From positions 1 to 64,000 of the forward strand of contig CAKORR010000001.1 in assembly GCA_934101595.1 (NCBI GenBank): a stretch of DNA of 64,000 nt. The letters are read 5' to 3'. Position numbers and translations under genes: made by a program. Below are positions 16,546 through 24,586 of the stretch, in pieces; position 1 is the stretch's first letter, and every line of letters starts with the position of its first letter. The DNA comes from an uncultured Bacilli bacterium (GTDB lineage: Bacteria > Bacillota_I > Bacilli_A > RF39 > UBA660). The notes under the pieces were generated by a model, which had not been told where the DNA came from, did no database searches, and saw nothing but the letters and a program-made list of their open reading frames with translations.

Positions 16546-17585
16546 ATTATGTCGTTAAATGATATGTAGATCATTAATAATATCAATAATATAAATCCTA
16601 TTGTGTGGCATAAATTTTCAAAGTTCGAGTCCACAGGACTTCCTTTTATTTTTTCAACAATCATAAAGAATGCTCTACCACCATCGAATGCTGGGAATGG
16701 TAAAATATTGATAAAGCCAACATTAATGCTCAAGAAAGCTATTAAGTATAATACTTGGCTAATTCCATAAGCCGCACTTTGACCTACTACTTGGTAAATG
16801 CCTACTGGTCCTGATAACATTTTTATGGAAAGCGCTCCAGTAAATAATGACTTAATTGTTATTGCCATTGAGCATACTATGCTTCCAAATTTATTAAATG
16901 CATATTTAATACTTGTAAAAAAGCCTTTTTCAACATTTGTATTAACTGAAAAGCCGTATATCTTTCTTTCTACTTTAGTTTCTTTATCAAGTTCCTTTTT
17001 TGGAGTTATTTTAACGTCTTCAATTTTTCCATCTTTATGTTTAATAGTAAATGTTGAATAATCATTTTCATTTTTTAAACTCAAAACAATTTGGGCATAA
17101 TCCCAAGTTGGAATTTTTTTATTATTAATTTTAAGGATTAAATCTCCCTCTTTTAATCCGGCACTATAAGCAGGATAATTTTCTAGAACATTTCCAACTT
17201 CCGGCTTAATATTTGGAGCACCCCAAATTAATGCATAGACGAATAATAGCAATAAAGCTAGCAAGAAATTATTTATAACTCCCGCAACAATAATCATTAA
17301 TCTTTGATGCCAAGGCTTGTTACACATAAATGATTTCTTATTTATTTTATTATCATCTTCGTACACTTCCCCGGCCATTTGTACAAAGCCACCAATCGGA
17401 AAAGCTCTAATATTATAATTAATCTTATCTTTTCCCTTATGGCTATATACAACTGGACCCATGCCTATTGAAAATTCATAAATGTGAACGCCAAATTTCT
17501 TCGCCCAAAAGAAATGACCAAGTTCATGAACCAAAACGATAATGCTTAGTATTACAATAAATAACAATAAAGTTAAAATCCACAT
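16530..17585 (-). CDS. rseP: Site-2 membrane metalloprotease RseP/RasP
   Basis: Intramembrane zinc protease that cleaves anti-sigma factors and leftover signal peptides. The first helix carries the catalytic HELGH motif (VHELGHFFWAKKFGV). Then comes the conserved IRAFPIGGFVQMAGE. A PDZ domain occupies about residues 120-200 (PAYSAGLKEGDLILKINNK). The second active-site segment is NILPFPAFDGGRAFF with its Asp ligand. Length is 351 aa, somewhat short of B. subtilis RasP (about 420). AGGAGAAGAT precedes the ATG. It follows cdsA by 13 nt; in most Firmicutes dxr lies between them, and here dxr is absent. Confidence 0.95.
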   Translation of the reverse strand: MWILTLLLFIVILSIIVLVHELGHFFWAKKFGVHIYEFSIGMGPVVYSHKGKDKINYNIRAFPIGGFVQMAGEVYEDDNKINKKSFMCNKPWHQRLMIIVAGVINNFLLALLLLFVYALIWGAPNIKPEVGNVLENYPAYSAGLKEGDLILKINNKKIPTWDYAQIVLSLKNENDYSTFTIKHKDGKIEDVKITPKKELDKETKVERKIYGFSVNTNVEKGFFTSIKYAFNKFGSIVCSMAITIKSLFTGALSIKMLSGPVGIYQVVGQSAAYGISQVLYLIAFLSINVGFINILPFPAFDGGRAFFMIVEKIKGSPVDSNFENLCHTIGFILLILLMIYISFNDIIRLFK

Positions 17586-17598
17586 AATTATCTTCTCC

Positions 17599-18390
17599 TT
17601 AAATAAAACTAATAAATATTACATATGCTAATGAAACAAATATCAAACTATCCAAGCGATCTAAAATTCCACCATGTCCTGGCATTATATTAGAGAAATC
17701 TTTAATATCATTCTCTCTTTTAATCTTACTAAAGAATAAATCACCAATTTGACCTAATACAGTGAAAATAAGTGTTACTAGAACTACTTTTACATTAATT
17801 TGGCTTATCATAAGCTGATAAAATGATACCGATATTACAGTTCCCATTATTGAACCTAGTATCGCACCTTCCCAAGATTTTTTTGGGCTAATACTAGGAC
17901 ACATTTTATGTTTTCCAATTAATGATCCAAATATGTAAGCAAATGTATCTGTCATAGTCGTAATTAAAAGTAAATAAATGAATTTATATAATCCAAGATT
18001 TCTTATTAAAATAAATATATTGAAAACAAGTCCTAAGAAAACAGTAAAAGCAAATAGCCTTAATGCATCCATTGCTTTGTAACGATTCTTTTTATAAAAT
18101 ACTACTGGAGCAAATAATAATAAAGCATTAATAGCAAGGCCTCTATAAGTTAAGCCAAAGAAAATTGAATAGCTATCTTTATCAGTAACTACTAAAAAAA
18201 CAGTACAAATTGCCGCAATGAGCTGAACTAAAATTGGAAGTTTATCAGTATTCTGTTTTAAATTTAAAAGTTCTCTTAATGCAAGTATACTAAGTATTGC
18301 ACATCCTAAAGAAAAATACACTTCTCCTTTAATAAGTAATGGTATAACGATAGCTAGAGCTACTATTGCGCTTATTATTCTCTTTTTCAT
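17599..18390 (-). CDS. cdsA: Phosphatidate cytidylyltransferase
   Basis: Makes CDP-diacylglycerol from phosphatidic acid and CTP, feeding phospholipid synthesis. It is polytopic (about seven helices). The signature runs from SPKKSWEGAILGSIMG to GQIGDLFFSKIKRENDIKDF and MPGHGGILDRLDSL, which contains the conserved acidic and Ser residues of the CDP-alcohol-forming family. Its 263 aa is normal. GGAGGATATAA precedes the ATG. It forms an operon with rseP. No uppS or frr gene lies upstream, although these normally start this cluster. Confidence 0.95.
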   Translation of the reverse strand: MKKRIISAIVALAIVIPLLIKGEVYFSLGCAILSILALRELLNLKQNTDKLPILVQLIAAICTVFLVVTDKDSYSIFFGLTYRGLAINALLLFAPVVFYKKNRYKAMDALRLFAFTVFLGLVFNIFILIRNLGLYKFIYLLLITTMTDTFAYIFGSLIGKHKMCPSISPKKSWEGAILGSIMGTVISVSFYQLMISQINVKVVLVTLIFTVLGQIGDLFFSKIKRENDIKDFSNIMPGHGGILDRLDSLIFVSLAYVIFISFI

Positions 18391-18485
18391 TTATATCCTC
18401 CGTATAATTATATTCCAAATAAAAGTATACTATTTATTATATTTATAGTCAAATTAAAAGCATGTCGTTTGACATACTATTAAAA

Positions 18486-18731
18486 TTAAAATGAGTCTAT
18501 GTTAATTTTAACTTTTTTATTATCGTTAATATATGAATGAGCTTGAACCATAGTTCTAATAGCATTGGCCATCTTTCCATTTTTGCCAATTACTGCCCCC
18601 ATATCACTTTCATGAACAATAATTTCAATAATTAATGAATCATCATCACTATTAAAAGCTTCAACTTTAACCATATCAGGCTCTTTAACAATGCTCTTTA
18701 CCAAAAACTCAGTAAATTCCACTAATTTCAT
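18486..18731 (-). CDS. khpA: KH-domain RNA-binding protein KhpA
   Basis: 81-aa single KH-domain protein (YlqC family) that pairs with KhpB and binds many RNAs, affecting cell division and length. The KH signature GAVIGKNGKMANAIRTMV is intact; the first half supplies the beta strands. It begins 2 nt after rpsP and shares its transcript, the conserved rpsP-khpA order. In many Firmicutes rimM-trmD-rplS come next, but here that group lies 37 kb away. Confidence 0.93.
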   Translation of the reverse strand: MKLVEFTEFLVKSIVKEPDMVKVEAFNSDDDSLIIEIIVHESDMGAVIGKNGKMANAIRTMVQAHSYINDNKKVKINIDSF

Positions 18732-18733
18732 GA

Positions 18734-19015
18734 TTATTTACCTGCTTTTTTTACTTTTGAAGATGCATATTTAGCCATAACGCCTTGTTTGCTTAATAAT
18801 GATCTTACAGTATCAGTTGGTTGAGCTCCATTGTTTAACCATTTTAAAGTTTTTTCTTCATCAACAGTTACTACTGCTGGAGTTTTAATAGGATTGTAAG
18901 TACCAACTGTTTCAATAAATCTTCCATCTCTTGGGCTTCTTGAATCAGCGGCAACAATACGATAAAATGGTTTTTGTTTAGTACCCATTCTCTTTAATCT
19001 TAATTTAACTGCCAT
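18734..19015 (-). CDS. rpsP: 30S ribosomal protein S16
   Basis: 93-aa ribosomal protein with the family start MAVKLRLKRMGTKQKPFYRIVAADSR (seen in two parts) and the following SPRDGRFIETVGTYNP. Complete and unremarkable. AAAGGAGG is at the proper distance from the ATG, behind a near-consensus promoter. First gene of the rpsP-khpA operon. Confidence 0.97.
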   Translation of the reverse strand: MAVKLRLKRMGTKQKPFYRIVAADSRSPRDGRFIETVGTYNPIKTPAVVTVDEEKTLKWLNNGAQPTDTVRSLLSKQGVMAKYASSKVKKAGK

Positions 19016-19042
19016 AATTATTCCTCCTTTAAATACACAAAT

Positions 19043-19071
19043 ACTATATCATTAATTGCAACATGTGTCAA
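19043..19071 (-). promoter_or_regulatory. Strong sigma-A promoter of rpsP-khpA
   Basis: TTGACA (19066-19071), 17 bp, TATAGT (19043-19048) on the minus strand, about 30 nt upstream of rpsP. Confidence 0.8.
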
Positions 19072-19082
19072 CCTTAATTGGT

Positions 19083-19604
19083 TTACTCTCCTAAATAATT
19101 CTCATTAACAGCATCTATATCAGAATTTATTTTGTTTTCATCTTCAATAATTTCATAGTCATCATCCATCTCTTCAACGCTTACTTTAAGTTTAGCATCT
19201 CCTATTATTTCTACACCTAGTTCTTTTTCAATTGTAAGTTTTACATTGCCGTCATTTAAATTTACATTAGTAACAGTTGGTTGTTTCAAACTTCTTACTA
19301 TAATTTCTGATTTATCATTTAATGTTGCATTGTCTTTAAGTGTAACATTCATTGTATCATCATAGTTAAATCTTTTTGTACTTACAGCAGTTTTGGTATC
19401 ATTTTCGTAAGAATACCAAACATTTACATCAAAAGCACCATTTATAACAACTTTTCCATGATTGTTTACCCCGTTAAATGTATTATTAATAACCCAACAG
19501 CCTAAAATAGTGTCTGGCTTTTCTTCGGGAATCAAGGTAAATTCACCACTGCTTATTTTTTTTGCTTTACCTATGACAGCCTTTGTAACTATTTCTTTAA
19601 ACAT
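19083..19604 (-). CDS. cotE: CotE-like outer spore coat protein
   Basis: 173 aa, close to the 181 aa of B. subtilis CotE, the morphogenetic protein on which the outer spore coat is built. Family-type features are EIVTKAVIGKAKK at the N terminus, ILGCWVINNTFNG, the segment INGAFDVNVWYSYENDTKT, and an acidic C terminus (EEMDDDYEIIEDEN). GGGAGGAATTACG gives a ribosome binding site. GCATAAATTA at 19623-19632 (minus strand) resembles a mother-cell sigma -10 (CATAnnnTA), though no -35 is convincing. It stands alone between rpsP and the HIT gene. Family assignment from motifs is fairly firm. Confidence 0.8.
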   Translation of the reverse strand: MFKEIVTKAVIGKAKKISSGEFTLIPEEKPDTILGCWVINNTFNGVNNHGKVVINGAFDVNVWYSYENDTKTAVSTKRFNYDDTMNVTLKDNATLNDKSEIIVRSLKQPTVTNVNLNDGNVKLTIEKELGVEIIGDAKLKVSVEEMDDDYEIIEDENKINSDIDAVNENYLGE

Positions 19605-19703
19605 CGTAATTCCTCCCTAATGTAATTTATGCATTAAATGCCTAAAAGAACACTATAATTGCTATTTTAATCATATTTTGTTATATTAGTATTAGGTGAT
19701 TAT

Positions 19704-20084
19704 ATGAATTGTTTGTTTTGCAAAATAGTTAATGGAGAAATAAAATCTACAACATTATATGAAGATGATTTTGTTAAGGTAATTATGGATATTAACCCGG
19801 AATGTGATGGACACACGCTTATTATTCCTAAAAATCATTATAACGATTTTACAGAAATTCCAAAGGAATTATGGGATCACATTTATAAAGTTGCCAAAAA
19901 GATCGGAAACGAATTATCAAACAAGTTACAAACTAAAGGATATCGCTTTGTCATTAATTACGGAGATTATCAAGAAATTAAACATTTTCATCTCCATATT
20001 CTCCCAAATCCAAATAAAAAAGCAACTTTAAAAATCGAAGAAACATATTCTTTATTAACTACAAAAAAAACTAGCAACAGCTAG
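19704..20084 (+). CDS. HIT-family nucleotide hydrolase (HinT-like)
   Basis: Histidine-triad protein that hydrolyses purine nucleoside phosphoramidates or related adenylated compounds. The N terminus NCLFCKIVNGEI carries the Cys pair of the Hint branch. GHTLIIPKNHY is conserved. The catalytic triad appears as KHFHLHILPN (HxHxH). At 126 aa it is complete. GGTGAT lies 5 nt from the ATG. It is a single gene, ending in a bidirectional terminator shared with the convergent membrane-anchored protein. Confidence 0.92.
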   Translation: MNCLFCKIVNGEIKSTTLYEDDFVKVIMDINPECDGHTLIIPKNHYNDFTEIPKELWDHIYKVAKKIGNELSNKLQTKGYRFVINYGDYQEIKHFHLHILPNPNKKATLKIEETYSLLTTKKTSNS

Positions 20085-20091
20085 TTTTTTT
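20063..20091. terminator. Bidirectional terminator between the HIT gene and the 504-aa protein
   Basis: AACTAGC / GCTAGTT stem flanked by A8 and T7, so it can act in both directions. Confidence 0.85.
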
Positions 20092-21604
20092 AAAATTCAT
20101 CAATTATATCATTGAATGCATCATCATCGGAATCATCATCATAATCATCATAATCATCCATATCCGTTCCGTTAAGACCACTTAGATATGTATAAATAAG
20201 GGATCCCATAGTAGAAGAATTTATTTCATTCATAAATTTACTGTTATTCTCTTCATTTTTTAAATCAAGAGCATTATTAGGAACTGTTACACTTAATTTA
20301 TCATTATAAGAAACACCTAATTTTAAAACGCCTTCAATTTTAGTTCCAAATAAATCAACTGTGAAATCTATTTTAGAATTTTCTTTGTTTGACTTTTTCT
20401 CTTTATCTATAATAGCACTAACAGTAATATTTTTATCATCAATTGTTACATCAGCATCCAATTTTTTATCAATTTCATATGTTACTCTTATATCAACGCT
20501 ATCACCACTATTAACATTAATCTTTAATAATTCGTCTTTTAAAGTAACATCTACTTTCACATCGTCATCAGCATTTAAAACCACTCTAACACCATCGTAT
20601 AGATCAATTTTAATTTCTGGTTTAGTAGCATTTTCTTCGGTATAAAAAGCCATTCTATATATATTATTGTTTTTTACATACATGTCATAATAAAGATCTG
20701 CATAGTTACTTTCATCACCTTCATCATGTCCCGAAAAATTCTCTTTTATACTACTTTTAACATCCTCTTTAGTGATACTATCATCAAATGTCTTTTGATC
20801 CTCATATAAAGCATCTATTAATTCATCATCATTTAAAAGTAAATCGGCATAATTGTTAAACATCTTGTTTACCATTTTTTTGTCTATTTTTAAACCATAT
20901 TTTGTAGTTTTAATAGTTTTTCCTTCAATTATTATATCTTCATTACTTTCTTTAAATTCTTCATCTTTTATGGTATTTTCAAATGCCTCTCCAAAATAAG
21001 TTATAAATTTAGCATATTGTTCACTCAATCTATGTTTATTTTCAAGGGCTTCAAAAACCTTACTAAAGTCTTCACTAATATAATAATCTTCACCGTTATT
21101 AATCTTAATATAAGCTTTGTCCTTTGTAACAATTAAATTTCCTTTATCTTTTATTGTTGTTCCACCGATATTAGCATCAGTATCTAAATTAAGGTACATA
21201 AGTTGTTTATTTTTATCATATCCTAAACCAGTACTTATCTTATTTCCGGATACATCTAACGACACAGTTCCTTCAAAAGCTTTATCTAAATATTTGTTAG
21301 CATCATCATTAAGTGAAACAATCATTTTTTTAGCACTTTTGCCAAATTTGTTAAATGTCTTTTTTGATATCGTTACAGGATCTTTACCTGAGAAATTTTT
21401 ATAAACTAAAAATCCTCCTACTAGTATTAAAGCAACCACTACTATAATTGCTGTTATACCAACTGCATTATTATTTTTCTTTTTAACTGAATTATCGCTA
21501 CTATTAGTAACATTTACATCAGGGGTAGTTTCAGTAGGTGTTACTTCTACATTAGTTGCTTCAGTATTATCTGTTTTTACTTCATCATTAATTTCGTTAT
21601 TCAT
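20090..21604 (-). CDS. Membrane-anchored extracytoplasmic protein, unknown
   Basis: 504 aa, not recognised. A disordered Thr/Asn-rich cytosolic N terminus (about 45 residues) leads to one transmembrane helix (AVGITAIIVVVALILVGGFLVY). The remaining 430 residues are outside: a beta-rich region with repeating strand patterns (DVTIDDKNITVSAIIDKEKK, DFTVDLFGTKIEG). The extreme C terminus is almost pure Asp/Tyr (MDDYDDYDDDSDDD) and could bind cations. The architecture resembles surface proteins that sense or bind the envelope. It begins 12 nt after the 139-aa anchored protein, and the two are probably cotranscribed. Confidence 0.6.
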   Translation of the reverse strand: MNNEINDEVKTDNTEATNVEVTPTETTPDVNVTNSSDNSVKKKNNNAVGITAIIVVVALILVGGFLVYKNFSGKDPVTISKKTFNKFGKSAKKMIVSLNDDANKYLDKAFEGTVSLDVSGNKISTGLGYDKNKQLMYLNLDTDANIGGTTIKDKGNLIVTKDKAYIKINNGEDYYISEDFSKVFEALENKHRLSEQYAKFITYFGEAFENTIKDEEFKESNEDIIIEGKTIKTTKYGLKIDKKMVNKMFNNYADLLLNDDELIDALYEDQKTFDDSITKEDVKSSIKENFSGHDEGDESNYADLYYDMYVKNNNIYRMAFYTEENATKPEIKIDLYDGVRVVLNADDDVKVDVTLKDELLKINVNSGDSVDIRVTYEIDKKLDADVTIDDKNITVSAIIDKEKKSNKENSKIDFTVDLFGTKIEGVLKLGVSYNDKLSVTVPNNALDLKNEENNSKFMNEINSSTMGSLIYTYLSGLNGTDMDDYDDYDDDSDDDAFNDIIDEF

Positions 21605-21616
21605 TTTTTTACCTCT

Positions 21617-22036
21617 CTATTTCACACTGCTCATTTTTAAATCTTTTTGATTACCACTATAACTGTACGCATTATTACTAATATTTATGTAATAAAAAGT
21701 TTCATCTTCTAAAACAACAATTCTAACAAATCCCTCAAAATCATTTAAAGAAGCATTAATTTTAGCTAATTCAGCAATTGAAACATTGCCGATATTAGGC
21801 TCATTTTTAAGAATCTTAGGATCCAAATTTCTGGCAAAATAAGCGCTAGCTTGATTTACTGCATTGTTAGAAGAGTTTATAAATGCTATTTTTCTATCAT
21901 GCTCACGATACTTTATAGCCAGATTATTTATTTTAAATAAGATTACTGTTACACCTATAATAATTAATACCGTACATACAATTAATAACTTTTTCCGATC
22001 GATAAGCATACTCCTTTTCACTCTATTCTCAAACAT
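21617..22036 (-). CDS. Small membrane-anchored protein, unknown
   Basis: 139 aa with a single N-terminal helix (LLIVCTVLIIIGVTVILF) and an extracytoplasmic domain of about 100 residues (from HDRKIAFINSSNN). No family is recognised. The start is uncertain: a TATAAT (minus strand 22037-22042) abuts the first ATG, so a transcript begun there would start inside the frame, and AAAGGAG lies only 1 nt from the ATG at 22009. Transcription from the alaS operon, which ends 34 nt upstream, would allow the first ATG. Paired with the larger anchored protein downstream. Confidence 0.55.
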   Translation of the reverse strand: MFENRVKRSMLIDRKKLLIVCTVLIIIGVTVILFKINNLAIKYREHDRKIAFINSSNNAVNQASAYFARNLDPKILKNEPNIGNVSIAELAKINASLNDFEGFVRIVVLEDETFYYINISNNAYSYSGNQKDLKMSSVK

Positions 22037-22070
22037 ATTATAGATTATATTTTAAATTTTGTAAATAATA

Positions 22071-23807
22071 TTATTTTAATATAGCTTTAATTCTTCTTAC
22101 TCCTGCGGAGGATGCTTCTTCTTTAATAATTTTAAACTCACCCAGTTCACTTGTATTTTTAACGTGAGGTCCTCCACAAAGTTCCTTAGATACATCTCCG
22201 ATTTTATATACTGTTACAATATCGGGATATTTTTCAATAAACATGCATTCTGCGCCACTTTTAATGGCATCATCCTTATTCATTTCAACAACTGAAACAC
22301 TTAAACCCTCTTTAATCCATTTATTTACTAAATCTTCAGCATTTTTAATTTCTTCACGGCTTAATTTGTGATCGCAACTAAAATCAAAGCGCATTCTTTC
22401 ATCAGTTATGTTACTACCCTTTTGATGAACATCTGGACCAATCACGATTTTTAAAGCGGCATTAAGCAAGTGAGTCGCCGTATGATATCTTGTTTCGATT
22501 TCACTATTTCCGGCCAAACCGCCTTTAAATTTAGCTGACGATGACGACCTAGATAACTCTTGATGAGCTTTGAATTTTCTTAAAAAGCCTTGAGTATCAA
22601 CTTTTATACCAGCATCTTTTGCTAATTCTTCTGTTAGTTCAATTGGAAAACCATATGTATCATATAAATGAAATGCTGTTTCACCATCAATATCCTTATC
22701 GCTTACTTTAGAAAACTCTTTTAAACCTTTTTCTAAAGTTCTGTTAAATTTATTTTTTTCAGTTTTTAAAACGTTTAATACTATTTCTTCATTTTTTTCA
22801 AGCTCACTATAGTATTTTTTATATTTTTTTATTATAAGTTTAGCTATTTCTTGCTCCCAATCACTATTTATATCAATATTTAGCTTTTTAGCATGTCTAA
22901 TGGCTCTTCTTATTAATCTTCTTAAAATATAACCTTGGTCAGTATTACTAGGCTTAATACCTGCTGGATCAGCACTTATAAATACGGCGGTTCTTATATG
23001 ATCTGCTATTATTCGAATACTTTTTTCATTACCTTCATATGGAACTTTTGCAATACTTGATATAAGTGATGTAACGTCACTCCAAATACTAGATTTATAA
23101 TTATCACTAGTATTTTCTAATACAGCCGTAATTCTTTCAAGGCCCATTCCAGTATCAACATTTTTCTTTGGTAAATCCGTAATCTTGCCATCACTACTTT
23201 TATAGTATTCCATGAATACATTATTCCAAATTTCTACCCAACGATCATCATCAGGATCAAATTCTTGAGGAATTTTTCCTTCACCTTTAAAATAAAATAT
23301 TTCCGTATCAGGGCCACATGGTCCTGTTTGACCTGCTATCCAAAAATTATCATCAATAGTTTTTTTTATGTGTCCTTCACTAATTCCAAGACTTAACCAT
23401 TTATTATAGCTTACGAAATCAAAAGGAATCTCTTCGTTACCAGAAAAAACAGTCACTGCTAATTTATTAACGGGAATATTTAATACACTTGTTAAAAATT
23501 CAAAACTCCACGATATACTTTCATCTTTAAAATAATCACCTAGTGACCAATTGCCAAGCATTTCAAAAAATGTATGATGAGTCATATCACCAATAGAGTC
23601 CAAATCATTAGTTCTAACACATTTTTGATAATCACAAAGCCTTTTTCCATAAGGATGAGGCTCTCCCATTAAATATGGTATTAATGGTTGCATACCAGCC
23701 GTATTAAATAACACCGAAGGGTCATTTTCTGGCACAACTGGTGATGATGGTATTTCCTTGTGTCCTTTCTTTACAAAAAAGTCGATAAATAGTTCTCTTA
23801 TATTCAT
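22071..23807 (-). CDS. alaS: Alanyl-tRNA synthetase, short form without C-Ala domain
   Basis: Charges tRNA-Ala and edits Ser/Gly mischarging. The catalytic core is intact: LFNTAGMQPLIPYLMG, CVRTNDLDSIGDMTHHTFFE, AGQTGPCGPDTEIFY and NVDTGMGLERI. The editing domain has HTATHLL (HxxxH) and CGGPHV. At 578 aa it lacks the C-terminal oligomerisation/C-Ala region of ordinary bacterial AlaRS (about 870 aa). CGGPHV replaces the usual bacterial CGGTHV. Both points, with the overall wording of the core, resemble AlaRS of Patescibacteria (CPR) and archaea, suggesting transfer. The ATG overlaps the stop of the kinase gene (ATGA), and an alanine-type T-box controls the pair. Confidence 0.95.
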   Translation of the reverse strand: MNIRELFIDFFVKKGHKEIPSSPVVPENDPSVLFNTAGMQPLIPYLMGEPHPYGKRLCDYQKCVRTNDLDSIGDMTHHTFFEMLGNWSLGDYFKDESISWSFEFLTSVLNIPVNKLAVTVFSGNEEIPFDFVSYNKWLSLGISEGHIKKTIDDNFWIAGQTGPCGPDTEIFYFKGEGKIPQEFDPDDDRWVEIWNNVFMEYYKSSDGKITDLPKKNVDTGMGLERITAVLENTSDNYKSSIWSDVTSLISSIAKVPYEGNEKSIRIIADHIRTAVFISADPAGIKPSNTDQGYILRRLIRRAIRHAKKLNIDINSDWEQEIAKLIIKKYKKYYSELEKNEEIVLNVLKTEKNKFNRTLEKGLKEFSKVSDKDIDGETAFHLYDTYGFPIELTEELAKDAGIKVDTQGFLRKFKAHQELSRSSSSAKFKGGLAGNSEIETRYHTATHLLNAALKIVIGPDVHQKGSNITDERMRFDFSCDHKLSREEIKNAEDLVNKWIKEGLSVSVVEMNKDDAIKSGAECMFIEKYPDIVTVYKIGDVSKELCGGPHVKNTSELGEFKIIKEEASSAGVRRIKAILK

Positions 23808-24331
23808 TTTACTTCCTCCATTATATTTATAATTTCTTTTTTTAATTCTTCTTTATCTATATTCTTTACTACGTAATCAAAATCAAGAAAATTATCTAAT
23901 GCCAGCTCTGATTCATGACTACTAATAGTTCTACTTTGTTTATTTTCATTATAGCCATTTATTATATTTATAGAAACAACATCATCGTAGCTACTTTTTA
24001 TATCTATAATCTCGTTAGGATATCTTACATCGGCAATAATTAAGATATCGGCATATAGTTTATAAATTTCAATATCCTCTTTCATTCTTTTAACAAAGAA
24101 ATCTTCACTAAATAACTTATGTCTTATAAGATAACCAACATCCTGTAAAAATTTTCGAGGCTTGCTTTGGTCAGTGCCATCCCACCCCAGCAGTTCTTTA
24201 GCATATAATTTTATATACTTACTATATTCCGTAATTACTGCTGTTTTAAAATCTTTAAAATAATCTTGTATTATTTTAGCAGTCGTTTCTTTTCCACTTC
24301 GCGCTTTTCCAGATATTAAAAATATCTTCAT
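23804..24331 (-). CDS. P-loop nucleotide kinase, deoxynucleoside-monophosphate-kinase-like
   Basis: 175-aa small-molecule kinase. The P-loop is GKARSGKET at residues 8-16. DILIIADVRYPNEI matches the second motif of the dNMP kinase family (DVRxPNE, as in phage T4 gp1). The C terminus SHESELALDNFLDFDYVV fits the same group. The frame could open at 24388, but that part overlaps the T-box terminator; GGAGGT before the ATG at 24331 fixes the start. alaS follows by ATGA overlap. Why a nucleotide kinase sits under an alanine T-box is unexplained, and it may simply hitch-hike. Substrate uncertain (dephospho-CoA kinase-like is the alternative). Confidence 0.7.
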   Translation of the reverse strand: MKIFLISGKARSGKETTAKIIQDYFKDFKTAVITEYSKYIKLYAKELLGWDGTDQSKPRKFLQDVGYLIRHKLFSEDFFVKRMKEDIEIYKLYADILIIADVRYPNEIIDIKSSYDDVVSINIINGYNENKQSRTISSHESELALDNFLDFDYVVKNIDKEELKKEIINIMEEVK

Positions 24332-24343
24332 TATTCCACCTCC

Positions 24344-24530
24344 AAAAAAATACCACATGTTTACAAGGAGCAAAACATGCGGTACCATCCTTTAATTACT
24401 TAATTAATATAACGACTAGGCCGATTTAATCTCCTAAAGTAGCAATTTGCAAACATTCATATTATCTTTCACCAGCCGATAACTCTCTTAAATAAAAATT
24501 TGCAAACATCTTTATTCACTGATTAACAAG
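24344..24530 (-). promoter_or_regulatory. T-box leader (alanine specifier) controlling kinase-alaS
   Basis: Minus-strand leader with the T-box sequence GGATGGTACCGC (24379-24390). The competing intrinsic terminator has arms 24373-24382 and 24353-24362 (10 bp, one G-T pair) and a T7 tail at 24344-24350. Stem I lies upstream, with a GGTGAAAGA apical element. The specifier region reads TTGCTACTT, giving GCT (Ala). Uncharged tRNA-Ala is expected to prevent termination and switch on both genes. Confidence 0.88.
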
Positions 24531-24533
24531 ACT

Positions 24534-24539
24534 ATTATA
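24534..24539 (-). promoter_or_regulatory. -10 box of the T-box operon
   Basis: TATAAT on the minus strand just upstream of the T-box leader; the -35 is weak. Confidence 0.5.
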
Positions 24540-24560
24540 TCATAAAATTATATTTATAAA

Positions 24561-24586
24561 AATAAAAATCCTAATTATATTAGGAT
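24561..24586 (-). terminator. Terminator of the AI-2E-family gene
   Basis: ATCCTAAT / ATTAGGAT with a 3-nt loop followed by T5 on the minus strand; it overlaps the stop codon. Confidence 0.7.

Noticed and set aside
24332..24388. N-terminal extension of the kinase gene
   Set aside because: These codons are part of the T-box terminator hairpin and T-run, so they are leader RNA.
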